Of a DNA stretch of 64,000 nucleotides, positions 9,508 through 17,863 are shown piece after piece. Every line of letters begins with the position of its first letter. The stretch's first letter is position 1. A model generated the notes under the pieces. That model was not told the origin of the DNA. It did not search any database and was given only the letters and a program-made list of their open reading frames with translations. Position numbers and translations under genes: made by a program. The DNA is from Colwellia sp. PAMC 20917 (GTDB lineage: Bacteria; Pseudomonadota; Gammaproteobacteria; Enterobacterales; Alteromonadaceae), in the NCBI RefSeq assembly GCF_001767295.1, contig NZ_CP014944.1, positions 682,001 through 746,000 on the forward strand, written 5' to 3'.

Positions 9508-10419
9508 TTCATTCAATAAGTTAATGTGACGTTTAACATACAAATGTCTGCTTCTTACCATTAGATATAAAATACTGACATATCTAACTGTCAGTTTTCT
9601 TACCCCAAAACTGACCAGTAATTAGAAGCTATTTAATAATCCAGAATGACTATTTTGTAGCAGAAGTTAGCGTCTATATATGGAATGCCACTAAAACTAT
9701 GAACTTGCAGCCGCCATAGGTTTTGTTTTCATTATATAATTTTATTTTTTTTATACCCTGAAATCAGTCTCAAAACCGATGTTAGTAAGGTCAGAGATGA
9801 CAATTAACGGATGTAAAACTGACCTAGACAAACGCGCATAACTCTCAATCCTGACTTCTTCAATGCTTACTAAGAAGACCTCCACAGCAGAAAATATTCA
9901 TGGCGGTTGAGGTAATTACCTAAAGCTCACTAATGCCATAGAGAAAACATTAGCTTTTTATAATTTATACTGAAAATTTTTGTATGTTTTGATTTACAGC
10001 GAACATGGTTGAACAGTCATATTACTCTGGAGTGTGCCCGATAGCGGTCGTTCTCATGGTTGTATTGCATGACTTCTTGCAGCTCGTCCACTTTGTGTAA
10101 AGCAGATTATAATGTCAGATTTTTTACAGCATATAATATATTGCACTGCAAATAAGTAGATTTCTTTCTGTATTTTGAGTTTTTCATTAGCCAGTGTCCA
10201 TTTTTTTTACACTTATTATTTCGAAATTAATATTACTTTTAGTTACACATTTTAATCGTCTTTTATTCATACAATTAGGCTTTACCAATTCTGAATGGCG
10301 CAAAAAATGCCTATAACCGTGCGGATGAGGATGTGTTATATAGCTTCCTATCTCCCGTTAACTATTCGAGAGTTTTAGTTAAGTTGTATCGGGTACTTGC
10401 AACTATAAAGGAGTCAATT

Positions 10420-10842
10420 ATGAAAATTTTAACATTGGCAGTAGTGTTCGTATTATTAGCTTTCAATTCTAATGCTACCAAGTACGAGTTTATTGCAACA
10501 GATAGTAATATTGAGACAAAAATGTGTGTGTTTGCTGGCAATAATGATAAAGATGGATTAAAAAAAGCACTGAGATTGCGTATAATGGGTTCTTCGATTA
10601 ATTCGAAACGTTTTACTGTTAATTCAAAACGCTTTACTGTTAATTCTGTTACTTGTAATAATATGGTAATGGCGCATTTTGCCCATAAATATGATGCGTT
10701 TGATACCTTTTCGTATTTAAACCATTTCACCTCCAAAAAAGATAAAATACCTACCACAAGTGTTGAAATAAAAGATATCGCAGCCATTTTCAATCACAAA
10801 AATGAAGAGACTAAGATCATTTATGTCGGCTCGGCTAAATAA
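10420..10842 (+). CDS. Small secreted protein, DUF3718-like, copy B with 7-residue insertion
   Basis: A 140-residue paralogue of the protein at 9050-9451, with the same AAGGAG site, signal peptide and cysteine pattern. The residues NSKRFTV occur twice in a row because of an in-frame 21-base tandem duplication (about 10600-10641). Other changes are few (YKF to YEF, SSIETE to SNIETK, CND to CNN). The reading frame has been kept through indel and substitutions, which suggests the product is still used. Function is unknown, as for copy A. Confidence 0.8.
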   Translation: MKILTLAVVFVLLAFNSNATKYEFIATDSNIETKMCVFAGNNDKDGLKKALRLRIMGSSINSKRFTVNSKRFTVNSVTCNNMVMAHFAHKYDAFDTFSYLNHFTSKKDKIPTTSVEIKDIAAIFNHKNEETKIIYVGSAK

Positions 10843-10861
10843 ATTGCATATTGAAAATTCA

Positions 10862-10898
10862 GAGCTAAACTTTTATAACTTACTATAAAGTTTAGCTC
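10862..10898 (+). terminator. Hairpin terminator after secreted-protein copy B
   Basis: The 13-bp stem of unit A recurs at 10862-10874 with 10886-10898, unchanged. Confidence 0.75.
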
Positions 10899-11370
10899 TT
10901 CATTCAATAAGTTAATGTGACGTTTAACATACAAATTTCTGCTTCTTACCATTGGATATAAAATACTGACATATCTAACTGCCAGTTTTCTTACCCCAAA
11001 ACTGACCAGTAATTAGAAGCTATTTAATAATCCAGAATGACTGTTTTGTAGCAGAAGTTAGCGTCTATATATGGAATGCCACTAAAACTATGAACTTGCA
11101 GCTGCCATAGGTTTTGTTTTCATTATATAATTTCATTTTGTTTTTTATACCCTGAAATCAGTCTCAAAACCGATGTTAGTAAGGTCAGAGATGACAATTA
11201 ACGGATGTAAAACTGACCTAGACAAACGCGCATAATTCTAAATCCTGACTTCTTCAATACGTACTAAGAAGACCTCCACAGCAGAAAATATTCATGGCGG
11301 TTGAAGTAATTACCTAAAGCTCACTAATGCCGCAGAGAAGAAGTTAGCTTTTTATAATTTATTTATGTAT

Positions 11371-11420
11371 TGATCTACAGCTGACATGGCTGAACAACAG
11401 CTGACATGGCTGAACAACAG
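11371..11420 (+). repeat. Start of a third repeat unit with 20-base tandem duplication
   Basis: TGATCTACAGCTGACATGGC matches the first bases of units A and B. Immediately after, a 20-base unit (CTGACATGGCTGAACAACAG) is present twice, at 11381-11400 and 11401-11420. Similarity then stops, so this is either an eroded third unit or the array's right border. Confidence 0.65.
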
Positions 11421-11773
11421 CTTTACGCTAGCCGTTTCCTGATAGCACACGTTAGATACAAATAATAACATCTGTAACTTTATGATAATTTTTGCCAATC
11501 CCCCGTTAAGTATGAATGCGAACAAAGCCAATAATGAGGTCGTAGAGGTTTTAAAAGAAAGCGACAAAACGGTCGTTAGCATAAATACTTAATATATCTG
11601 CCTGATCACCAAAACAGTCATTTGACAGATAGTATCTTAACTTGAAATGACTCGTATACTTACTATACTATTACTGCTCATTAAATGAGCACCGGCTATT
11701 GATGTCATCTTTGAATCTAAGATTTAAAGATGTAATAACAATTCAATAATACAACAGGCAGGAAACTATTATT
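11421..11773. other. Intergenic region upstream of the 251-residue secreted protein
   Basis: About 350 bases without a convincing gene. A 26-codon frame at about 11512-11592 (MNANKANNEVVEVLKESDKT) lacks a ribosome site and may be chance or relic. An AGGAA sequence at 11760-11764 serves the next gene. Confidence 0.35.
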
Positions 11774-12529
11774 ATGAAAATAATATTCACTCTATTAATA
11801 GCTCTTTTTTTTATATCTTCTGTAATTGCTGAGGAGGTTAAATCCTATACGCAATTTGACACATTTAGATTCACTATAGACAATAAAAGCGCAAAAAAAT
11901 TCACTACGAATATGCGCAATCATATTAAAAAATACCATGTCAAAGGTGTACTAAAAACCAAAATTTATAATATTATCTATGGTCCAAATACTAATGAATT
12001 TATATGGGTCATGGGCCCCATAAGTTATGCTGAATTTGATTCTCGACCTGACGATAAAAAACATGATGATGATTGGGTAGATAATATTAATCCATATATT
12101 ACCTCTTATAAACAAAGCGAAATTTGGCGAAATATGGACGGATTATTGATTAACAATATGGCTAAAAATGCCGATTCGCCAGAAAAGTATATCACTAGAT
12201 ACCTAACGGTTAACTCTGATCAAGATAATGAGGTTATCAAGTATCTATTGAAGCAAGTAAAAGATACCCTCGACAAAATGGGTAAAGAAAAATATTGGGC
12301 AATTTACGACAACCAATTAATTCAAGGGAACTTAAACGGTCGTCATTTAATGGGGATTTCAGCCATGGACTCTTGGGCTGAGTTAGATGAGGACTTGGAA
12401 TTCGCTAAGCATTTTGAAGATTTATACGGTAAAGGAAGTTACAAAACGTTTGGTGCTCTTTATGACAAAGTTTTTAAAAATCAATGGAACGAAGTTATCG
12501 AAGTAAACAAAGAGATGAGTGGTATGTAA
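11774..12529 (+). CDS. Secreted protein of unknown function, 251 residues
   Basis: ATG 11774 follows AGGAA by ten bases. The first 19 residues (MKIIFTLLIALFFISSVIA) form a clear signal peptide, so the mature protein is probably periplasmic or secreted. The mature part is rich in Lys, Asp and aromatic residues, has no cysteine and no membrane segment, and includes YGPNTNEFIWVMGPISYAEF and a later stretch, NGRHLMGISAMDSWAELD, that looks related to it; this hints at a duplicated alpha/beta (possibly ferredoxin-like) fold. I do not recognise the family. The gene stands alone, ends in a strong terminator and is followed by the 3' flank otherwise seen in the tandem repeats, suggesting it was once cargo of the same kind of unit. 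Confidence 0.75.
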   Translation: MKIIFTLLIALFFISSVIAEEVKSYTQFDTFRFTIDNKSAKKFTTNMRNHIKKYHVKGVLKTKIYNIIYGPNTNEFIWVMGPISYAEFDSRPDDKKHDDDWVDNINPYITSYKQSEIWRNMDGLLINNMAKNADSPEKYITRYLTVNSDQDNEVIKYLLKQVKDTLDKMGKEKYWAIYDNQLIQGNLNGRHLMGISAMDSWAELDEDLEFAKHFEDLYGKGSYKTFGALYDKVFKNQWNEVIEVNKEMSGM

Positions 12530-12548
12530 CTATCCCTCTATATGTTCA

Positions 12549-12580
12549 AATACAAGGCCAACTTAAATTGGCCTTGTATT
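12549..12580 (+). terminator. Strong hairpin terminator after the 251-residue protein
   Basis: A perfect 13-bp stem, 12549-12561 with 12568-12580, closes a 6-base loop 20 bases after the stop codon. The T-run is weak, so it may act as an mRNA 3' end stabiliser. Confidence 0.75.
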
Positions 12581-12805
12581 TGCAAAAAATGCAAAAAAAG
12601 GCCACATCATTATTTAAATATCGAATGAGAAGCATTCGGAATAAGTTTGCTCACTAGTAACTCAGTACTTGTATAACCCGTTAATCAATAACGGAGATAT
12701 AGATTAATGCGTTCAGGTAACGATATAACTATGCTGATTAGGCAACTATCCAATAGTGTAGACTTTAATTTCAATTGTGACTCTATGACAGTTTTGAGCA
12801 TTTTC

Positions 12806-13075
12806 TCCGTCATAGGTTTTGTTTTCATTCTATACTTTTATTTTGCTTTTATACCGTGAAATCAGTCACAAAAACTAATTTTAGGCACGTCCGCTATGCC
12901 AATGATTATTTAGTTAGCAGTTTGCCGGCTTAAGACAACTAACGGGGTGTCTAGGTGACCTGAACTAACATTCAAATCTTTACTTCTTCTTTGCGCACGC
13001 AGAAGACGTTAACACCGTCATTTCAGGATGTGTTTTGAATGACTATTAAGGTTTACTTATGCCACTTGAAGTCAG
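12806..13075 (+). repeat. Diverged copy of the repeat-unit 3' flank
   Basis: Downstream of the 251-residue protein gene, this region aligns to the 3' parts of repeat units A and B. It includes a 19-base exact match (CATAGGTTTTGTTTTCATT), GAAATCAGTC, a GACAACTAACGG match, the CTTCT...AGAAG hairpin (12986-12990 with 13001-13005) and a final TTACTTATGCCACTTGAAG. Divergence is much greater than between A and B. The remaining non-coding bases to 13375 show nothing else. Confidence 0.65.
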
Positions 13076-13375
13076 ATTCCAACTTTATTTGGAGTGTTTC
13101 TGGTACTTTATTAATAAATAAAAATTTACTGCCCCATTTGTTTCGATCTTTATTTAGCTAATTCAGATACTGATAAAATTAAATCGTTGCAGGCGAAACA
13201 CTGCTTATTAGTGGTCAAAAAGTAACTGCGCTAGCATAGACATATATCTAAATCATTAAGATAAAATTAAAATGTTATGAGTATATTCATTTAAATCGTA
13301 ATTATTTATTGACAGATAGAGCAAAACATCTTAAAAATAGATTCATAAATAACTTTTTCTCGGATTCAATTTACA

Positions 13376-13456
13376 ATGAATGTTACATTTTCACTCATTA
13401 CACTCCTCTCTGTCGTCGTGGTCATTAAACCATTGCGGAGTTGGTGTTGTGTGTAA
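13376..13456 (+). CDS. Branched-chain amino acid leader peptide of ilvIH
   Basis: A 26-codon frame reads MNVTFSLITLLSVVVVIKPL and ends RSWCCV. Eleven of the first 20 residues are Leu, Val or Ile, including a run of four Val and one Ile. It ends 27 bases before an intrinsic terminator and 106 bases before ilvI, the arrangement of a transcription-attenuation leader: when charged Leu/Val/Ile tRNA is scarce the ribosome stalls on these codons and favours the antiterminator. In Escherichia coli ilvGMEDA and ilvBN use this mechanism while ilvIH relies on Lrp, so attenuation of ilvIH here is an inference from sequence. Confidence 0.85.
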   Translation: MNVTFSLITLLSVVVVIKPLRSWCCV

Positions 13457-13483
13457 GAAAAGTTATTAAATAACAAATACAAT

Positions 13484-13518
13484 AAACCCTCGCTCTGCAC
13501 AAGACCGAGGGTTTTTTT
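13484..13518 (+). terminator. ilvIH attenuator
   Basis: AAACCCTCG (13484-13492) pairs with CGAGGGTTT (13506-13514), and a run of seven T ends at 13518. It lies between the leader peptide and ilvI, so it is the expected regulated terminator. Confidence 0.88.
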
Positions 13519-13562
13519 ATTGTTGAAACTTAGTTTAACCATACTTTATAGAAGGCAAGCTC

Positions 13563-15287
13563 ATGACAAAGAAGCAATTCACTGGTGCACAGATGGTAGT
13601 AAAAGCATTAGCGGCACTCGACGTGAAGTACATTTTCGGCTACCCCGGTGGTACTGTTTTAGATATTTACGATGCCTTATTTCAGCAAACAGACGTTGAG
13701 CATATCTTAGTACGTCATGAACAAGCGGCAACCCATATGGCCGATGGGTTTGCTCGGGCCACTGGCGAGGTAGGTGTCGTGCTTGCCACATCCGGTCCTG
13801 GGGCAACAAACTGTATAACGGGTATTGCGACCGCTTACATGGATTCAATTCCTATGGTGGTGCTTTCAGGACAAGTACCGACCACACTTATTGGCGATGA
13901 TGCCTTCCAAGAAACTGATATTGTCGGCTGCTCTCGTCCCATCGTTAAGCACAGTTTTAACTGTCGGGTGGTTGAAGATATCCCTAATATTATTGCTAAA
14001 GCTTTTTATATTGCTAGCACTGGAAGACCGGGACCTGTGGTTATTGAGCTGCCCAAAGACTTATTAATGCCAACCAGCATGGGCGAATTTCATATTGAAA
14101 CTGATGTTAAGATGCGTTCATACAATCCAAGCATTAAGGGTCACCCTAAACAAATAAGAAAAGCCGTTAAAGCAATGACTACGGCTAAAAAGCTGGTTGT
14201 TTATTCGGGGGGTGGTGTCATTATCGCCAATGCATCAGGCTTGTTAACAAAACTTGTTGAAAAATTAGATGCCCCAATTACCAATACATTAATGGGTTTA
14301 GGTGGCATTTCAGGCACTCATAAAAACTATATTGGTATGTTAGGCATGCATGGTTCAGTTGAAGCCAACAAAACGATGGCAAATGCTGATGTCATTCTTG
14401 CCCTTGGTGCTCGCTTTGATGATCGTGTCACAAATAATGTTAAGAAATTTTGTCCCGATGCCAAGATAATTCATGTTGATATTGATCCGACTTCTATTTC
14501 GAAAACCATTAATGCTCATATCCCGGTTGTTGGCCAACTTGAGGTCGTGTTACAACAGTTATTAGATGAATTAGCGGCAACAGACTTTGAGCCTAATAAA
14601 GAAGAAAGAATGCAGTGGTGGCAAGAAGTTAATAACTGGCGCGACATTAACCGCGTAGCTTATGTCCAAGAAGGAGACCAAATAAAACCCCAGCGTGTTA
14701 TCGAAGCTATGTATAAAATTACCCAAGGTGAAGCATATGTTTGCTCTGATGTCGGTCAACATCAGATGTTTGCTGCACAATACTACCCGTTTGCTAAACC
14801 TCGCCAATGGATAAACTCTGGTGGTCTAGGCACAATGGGCTTTGGCTTACCTGCTGCTATGGGGGTTAAATTAGCCTTCCCTGAAAGTCATGTTATTTGC
14901 ATAACGGGTGATGGCTCTATACAAATGAATATTCAAGAGCTTTCAACGTGTCTACAGTACAACTTACCTGTGGTTATTATTTCATTAAACAACCGCTCAT
15001 TAGGCATGGTTCGCCAGTGGCAGGATATGGTTTATGGCGGTCGTCATTCATCTTCCTACATGGAGTCGCTTCCTGACTTTGTAAAACTTGCTGAATCATA
15101 TGGTCATGTAGGTATGCAGATAAACCATTTAGATGAATTAGAAGATAAGCTAACCGAAGCCTTTGCGATTAAAAATCGTTTAGTTTTTGTAGATGTATTA
15201 GTAGACGAAAACGAACATGTTTACCCAATGCAGATAAGATTGGGCGCAATTGATGATATGTGGATAAAAAAAGGAGTAAAAGCATAA
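13563..15287 (+). CDS. ilvI: Acetolactate synthase, catalytic (large) subunit
   Basis: The 574-residue thiamine-diphosphate enzyme makes acetolactate from two pyruvates, or acetohydroxybutyrate from pyruvate and 2-oxobutyrate, the first common step of valine, leucine and isoleucine synthesis. The N-terminal domain carries the catalytic glutamate (Glu53, in [17 protein letters not shown]). The C-terminal domain has the diphosphate/Mg motif [15 protein letters not shown] and [14 protein letters not shown]. Length and sequence fit isozyme III (IlvI) rather than IlvB or IlvG. Transcription is probably controlled by the upstream leader and attenuator. The stop overlaps the next start by one base (TAATG), so the subunits are translationally coupled. 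Confidence 0.95.
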   Translation: MTKKQFTGAQMVVKALAALDVKYIFGYPGGTVLDIYDALFQQTDVEHILVRHEQAATHMADGFARATGEVGVVLATSGPGATNCITGIATAYMDSIPMVVLSGQVPTTLIGDDAFQETDIVGCSRPIVKHSFNCRVVEDIPNIIAKAFYIASTGRPGPVVIELPKDLLMPTSMGEFHIETDVKMRSYNPSIKGHPKQIRKAVKAMTTAKKLVVYSGGGVIIANASGLLTKLVEKLDAPITNTLMGLGGISGTHKNYIGMLGMHGSVEANKTMANADVILALGARFDDRVTNNVKKFCPDAKIIHVDIDPTSISKTINAHIPVVGQLEVVLQQLLDELAATDFEPNKEERMQWWQEVNNWRDINRVAYVQEGDQIKPQRVIEAMYKITQGEAYVCSDVGQHQMFAAQYYPFAKPRQWINSGGLGTMGFGLPAAMGVKLAFPESHVICITGDGSIQMNIQELSTCLQYNLPVVIISLNNRSLGMVRQWQDMVYGGRHSSSYMESLPDFVKLAESYGHVGMQINHLDELEDKLTEAFAIKNRLVFVDVLVDENEHVYPMQIRLGAIDDMWIKKGVKA

Positions 15288-15784
15288 TGCGCAGAATTTT
15301 AGCTGTTTTATTAGAAAACGAACCGGGCTCTTTATCACGTATTGTTGGCTTATTTTCTCAACGAGCCTTTAATATTGAAAGTTTGACCGTAGCTCCCACT
15401 GAAGATCCGAGTTTGTCGCGTATTACTATAGCAACACGAGGCGACGATAGAGTACTAGAGCAGATCGTCAAACAAGTTAATAAACTCATTGATGTCATCA
15501 AAATTACCGACTTAACCGAGCGTAGCCATGTTGAACGTGAACTACTGCTGATCAAAGTTTTGGCGATGAATGATAAATCACGCACTGAAGTTAAGCGTAT
15601 TACCGATATTTTCAGGGGTTCAATTATCGATATTGGTAAGCAAGTTTATACCATTCAATTAACCGGCGATGCTGAAAAGCTTAATGCTTTTATCACGACA
15701 CTCGCCAATGAAACAGAGATAATTGAATCGGTGCGTTCTGGCTGTGTCGGTATTGCCCGTGGTGAAAAAGCGCTTAGGATATAA
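15287..15784 (+). CDS. ilvH: Acetolactate synthase, regulatory (small) subunit
   Basis: The 165-residue subunit begins at ATG 15287, overlapping the ilvI stop; an upstream in-frame TTG at 15260 lies inside ilvI and is unlikely. An N-terminal ACT domain ([20 protein letters not shown], about residues 1-75) binds valine for feedback inhibition, and the C-terminal domain (about 80-165) activates and stabilises the large subunit. The length matches the IlvH family. A clean terminator follows, so ilvIH is a two-gene operon. Confidence 0.95.
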   Translation: MRRILAVLLENEPGSLSRIVGLFSQRAFNIESLTVAPTEDPSLSRITIATRGDDRVLEQIVKQVNKLIDVIKITDLTERSHVERELLLIKVLAMNDKSRTEVKRITDIFRGSIIDIGKQVYTIQLTGDAEKLNAFITTLANETEIIESVRSGCVGIARGEKALRI

Positions 15785-15802
15785 CGAACACTGAAGTTTA
15801 AT

Positions 15803-15830
15803 AACCAAGCAACCTGCTTGGTTTTTTGTT
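15803..15830 (+). terminator. Terminator of ilvIH
   Basis: AACCAAGCA (15803-15811) pairs with TGCTTGGTT (15815-15823) around a 3-base loop, followed by T-rich sequence. Typical intrinsic terminator. Confidence 0.9.
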
Positions 15831-15864
15831 TTATAATGAGCAGCCAATCATCAAAAGACAGATA

Positions 15865-16305
15865 ATGAAAACGACTTTTTCTCTCGCAACTAAAAGTGAT
15901 AAAAAATCACTGATGCGTTTTTATAAACAGCAAAGTTACAGCGCAGGCCTACTGGGTTTAGACAACGCTTACTTGCTTATGTGCTCATCAGATATTATTG
16001 GCGCGGTTATAATTTCAACGCTGTCAGAAAATAGCCAACAATCCTTTTTACATGCTTTGGTTATCGAACGGGCCTTTCGACAACAAACATTTGCCTCACA
16101 GCTATTAACCTTTGCTTTCACTCAACATCAACACCAAGAAATATTTTGTTTTGCTGACGAAACGCTAAATCACTTTTATCTGCAAAATGGCTTTGAAAAA
16201 ATATCTGAACAACAATTACCTGAGCCGCTGTTAGGAAGATTTCTAAGGGTAAAGAAAGCTAAAAGAAATTTATTAGCTTTCACTTGTAAGCCGCTTATTT
16301 TATAG
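15865..16305 (+). CDS. Small GNAT-family N-acetyltransferase-like protein
   Basis: The 146-residue protein (MKTTFSLATKSDKKSLMRFY) has the layout of a GNAT acetyltransferase: an N-terminal strand-helix, a beta hairpin (AYLLMCSSDIIGAVIIS), the ALVIERAFRQQTFASQLL stretch in the place of the acetyl-CoA loop, and a late HFYLQNGFEKI segment typical of the C-terminal fold. The R/QxxGxG/A signature is degenerate, so activity and substrate are unknown. The upstream in-frame ATG at 15826 overlaps the ilvIH terminator, so ATG 15865 is preferred. It converges on folD with four bases between stops. Confidence 0.7.
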   Translation: MKTTFSLATKSDKKSLMRFYKQQSYSAGLLGLDNAYLLMCSSDIIGAVIISTLSENSQQSFLHALVIERAFRQQTFASQLLTFAFTQHQHQEIFCFADETLNHFYLQNGFEKISEQQLPEPLLGRFLRVKKAKRNLLAFTCKPLIL

Positions 16306-16309
16306 AGAA

Positions 16310-17170
16310 TTAGCCATTAGTGCTTGCGGCTATAAGAGTGTTTTTCAATAAGCAGGCAATGGTCATTGGGCCAACGCCACCCGGTACTGGTGTTATCGCA
16401 CCACAAACCGGTGCAACATTAGCAAAGTCGACATCACCAACGAGTTTAGCTTTGCCGCTCTCATCTTCTATATGGTTAATACCGACATCAATAACAGTTG
16501 CGCCTGGTTTTACCCAACTGGCTTGAACAAAATTAGCTCGGCCAACCGCCGCAATTAAAATATCGGCTTGCTGACAAATACCTGCTAGATTTTTAGTACG
16601 GGAATGAGCAATGGTTACTGTGCAATTTTCTTGCAGAAGTAACAAAGCAACAGGCTTACCAACGATATTAGAGCGACCAATGACAACCGCATGCAATCCT
16701 GATAAGTCTTCGCCTAAATGTTGTTTAGCCAATATAATGCAGCCTTGCGGCGTACAAGGCACTAATGCGCCTGGCTCGCCATTTAACAAGCGACCCGAAT
16801 TCATCGCATGAAAACCATCAACATCTTTATGCGGAGCAATAGCCGCAATAATAACGCTTTCATCAATGTGCTTTGGCAAGGGTAATTGTACTAAAATACC
16901 GTGCACCGCATCATCACTATTTAACTGTTGCAGTTCGGCTAATAATTGTATTTGGCTAGTGTCATGAGGTAATTTAATTTCGTTAGAAATCATGCCGACA
17001 TCACGTGTCTGCTTTATTTTATTACGCACATAAATTTCACTTGCTGGGTCTTCCCCAACGAGTACCACAGTTAAGCCTGGTACAATTCCCTTGTCTTTTT
17101 TAAGGCGGGCTACTTGAAGCGTTAGTGTTTTTCGTAAATCAGCAGCTGCCTGCTTACCATCAATGATCAT
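16310..17170 (-). CDS. folD: Bifunctional methylenetetrahydrofolate dehydrogenase/cyclohydrolase
   Basis: The 286-residue cytoplasmic enzyme interconverts 5,10-methylene- and 10-formyl-tetrahydrofolate using NADP, supplying one-carbon units for purines and formyl-methionine. Family hallmarks include [17 protein letters not shown] (with the catalytic lysine region), [11 protein letters not shown], the NADP site [16 protein letters not shown], and the C-terminal [15 protein letters not shown]. Length equals the usual 280-290. The start ATG 17170 gives [13 protein letters not shown], which is typical. No tRNA gene is seen next to it. Confidence 0.96.
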   Translation of the reverse strand: MIIDGKQAAADLRKTLTLQVARLKKDKGIVPGLTVVLVGEDPASEIYVRNKIKQTRDVGMISNEIKLPHDTSQIQLLAELQQLNSDDAVHGILVQLPLPKHIDESVIIAAIAPHKDVDGFHAMNSGRLLNGEPGALVPCTPQGCIILAKQHLGEDLSGLHAVVIGRSNIVGKPVALLLLQENCTVTIAHSRTKNLAGICQQADILIAAVGRANFVQASWVKPGATVIDVGINHIEDESGKAKLVGDVDFANVAPVCGAITPVPGGVGPMTIACLLKNTLIAASTNG

Positions 17171-17311
17171 CTATATTTCACTTTATTAGAATTAGAATTA
17201 GCGTTGGAACCATCGGCAACGAGTCACGACTCAATTAAGCGTTAGCCGTCAACCCTTGTTGCTATCACTCTTTGCACTTACCTTTTAGATAGAGGAAAGC
17301 AAAGCATAAAA

Positions 17312-17821
17312 TTAATCGATATCATTTAGCGGCCATGAAACAATGAAATCTTCAAAATATTCTATCGCAACATCATCATCTTTAACTATTTTTCCTCGAA
17401 CCGACATCCCCGCTTTATGCATGGCTGTCTTTTTGCCGTTGTTAAGCAGTGGATGCCACGAAGGCATGCCACGTCCCTCTTTTAGACGACGATAGGTACA
17501 ACTAGGCGGCATGAAAAAAACACCGTCTAAATTTTCTTGTGTTAAGCGCACACAATCAGGCACTAAAGTGGTACGTTGTTCGTATTTTGAACATTGACAA
17601 CTTTTTTCATTCAGTAAATGGCAAGCAATATTGGTGTAATGAATCTGCTCACCTTCGTTGATATAAGTGGTTGGCAGTAACTCAGTTTCCTGGGTTGTTT
17701 CATCATCATCAATAAATTTGTTTAGACAGCATTTAGCACAACCATCGCAAAGAGACTCCCACTCAGGTCGACTCATTTCTTCTAATTTTTTGGTTTGCCA
17801 AAAAGGAGCTTGTTCGCTCAT
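17312..17821 (-). CDS. ycgN: YcgN-family cysteine cluster protein (UPF0260)
   Basis: A 169-residue protein with a CxxCxxCC-type cluster near the N-terminus (LCDGCAKCCLNKF) and further cysteines in ACHLLNEKSCQCSKY and PDCVRL, consistent with metal or Fe-S binding of the YkgJ/YcgN family. The biochemical role is unknown. The ending FEDFIVSWPLNDID is family-typical. It is slightly longer than E. coli YcgN because of an acidic insert (FIDDDETTQETELL). It lies in the same run as a lytic transglycosylase and ycgL. Confidence 0.88.
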   Translation of the reverse strand: MSEQAPFWQTKKLEEMSRPEWESLCDGCAKCCLNKFIDDDETTQETELLPTTYINEGEQIHYTNIACHLLNEKSCQCSKYEQRTTLVPDCVRLTQENLDGVFFMPPSCTYRRLKEGRGMPSWHPLLNNGKKTAMHKAGMSVRGKIVKDDDVAIEYFEDFIVSWPLNDID

Positions 17822-17863
17822 AAATATCTTCTCTTTTATTTTCTCTGGTGAATCGAATGAATT

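Larger units (their letters stand above)
8578..9989 (+). repeat. 1.4 kb tandem repeat, unit A
   Basis: The first of two adjacent units with roughly 90-95 percent identity by eye. It begins GATCTACAGCGGACATGG, contains one small secreted-protein gene and its terminator, and ends with the conserved tail around CTCACTAATGCC (9923). Compared with unit B it has about 45 extra bases near 8735-8785. The tail holds a short conserved hairpin, CTTCTT 9855-9860 with AAGAAG 9872-9877. No transposase or terminal inverted repeat was seen within it. Confidence 0.85.
9990..11370 (+). repeat. 1.4 kb tandem repeat, unit B
   Basis: The second unit follows in direct orientation, starting GATTTACAGCGAACATGG and ending after the CTCACTAATGCC tail at about 11327. 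It has lost about 45 bases near 10158 and its gene has gained 21 bases. The accumulated substitutions show the duplication is not brand new. Confidence 0.85.

Noticed and set aside
11352-11582. 76-codon minus-strand ORF
   Set aside because: No ribosome site, composition unlike a protein, and it crosses the 20-base tandem repeat.
8578-13075. Integron cassette array
   Set aside because: No integrase and no attC-like core pairs (RYYYAAC/GTTRRRY) were recognised at the repeat ends.
17171-17311. tRNA gene next to folD
   Set aside because: A tRNA is often found there in related genomes, but no cloverleaf or CCA end could be seen in this gap.
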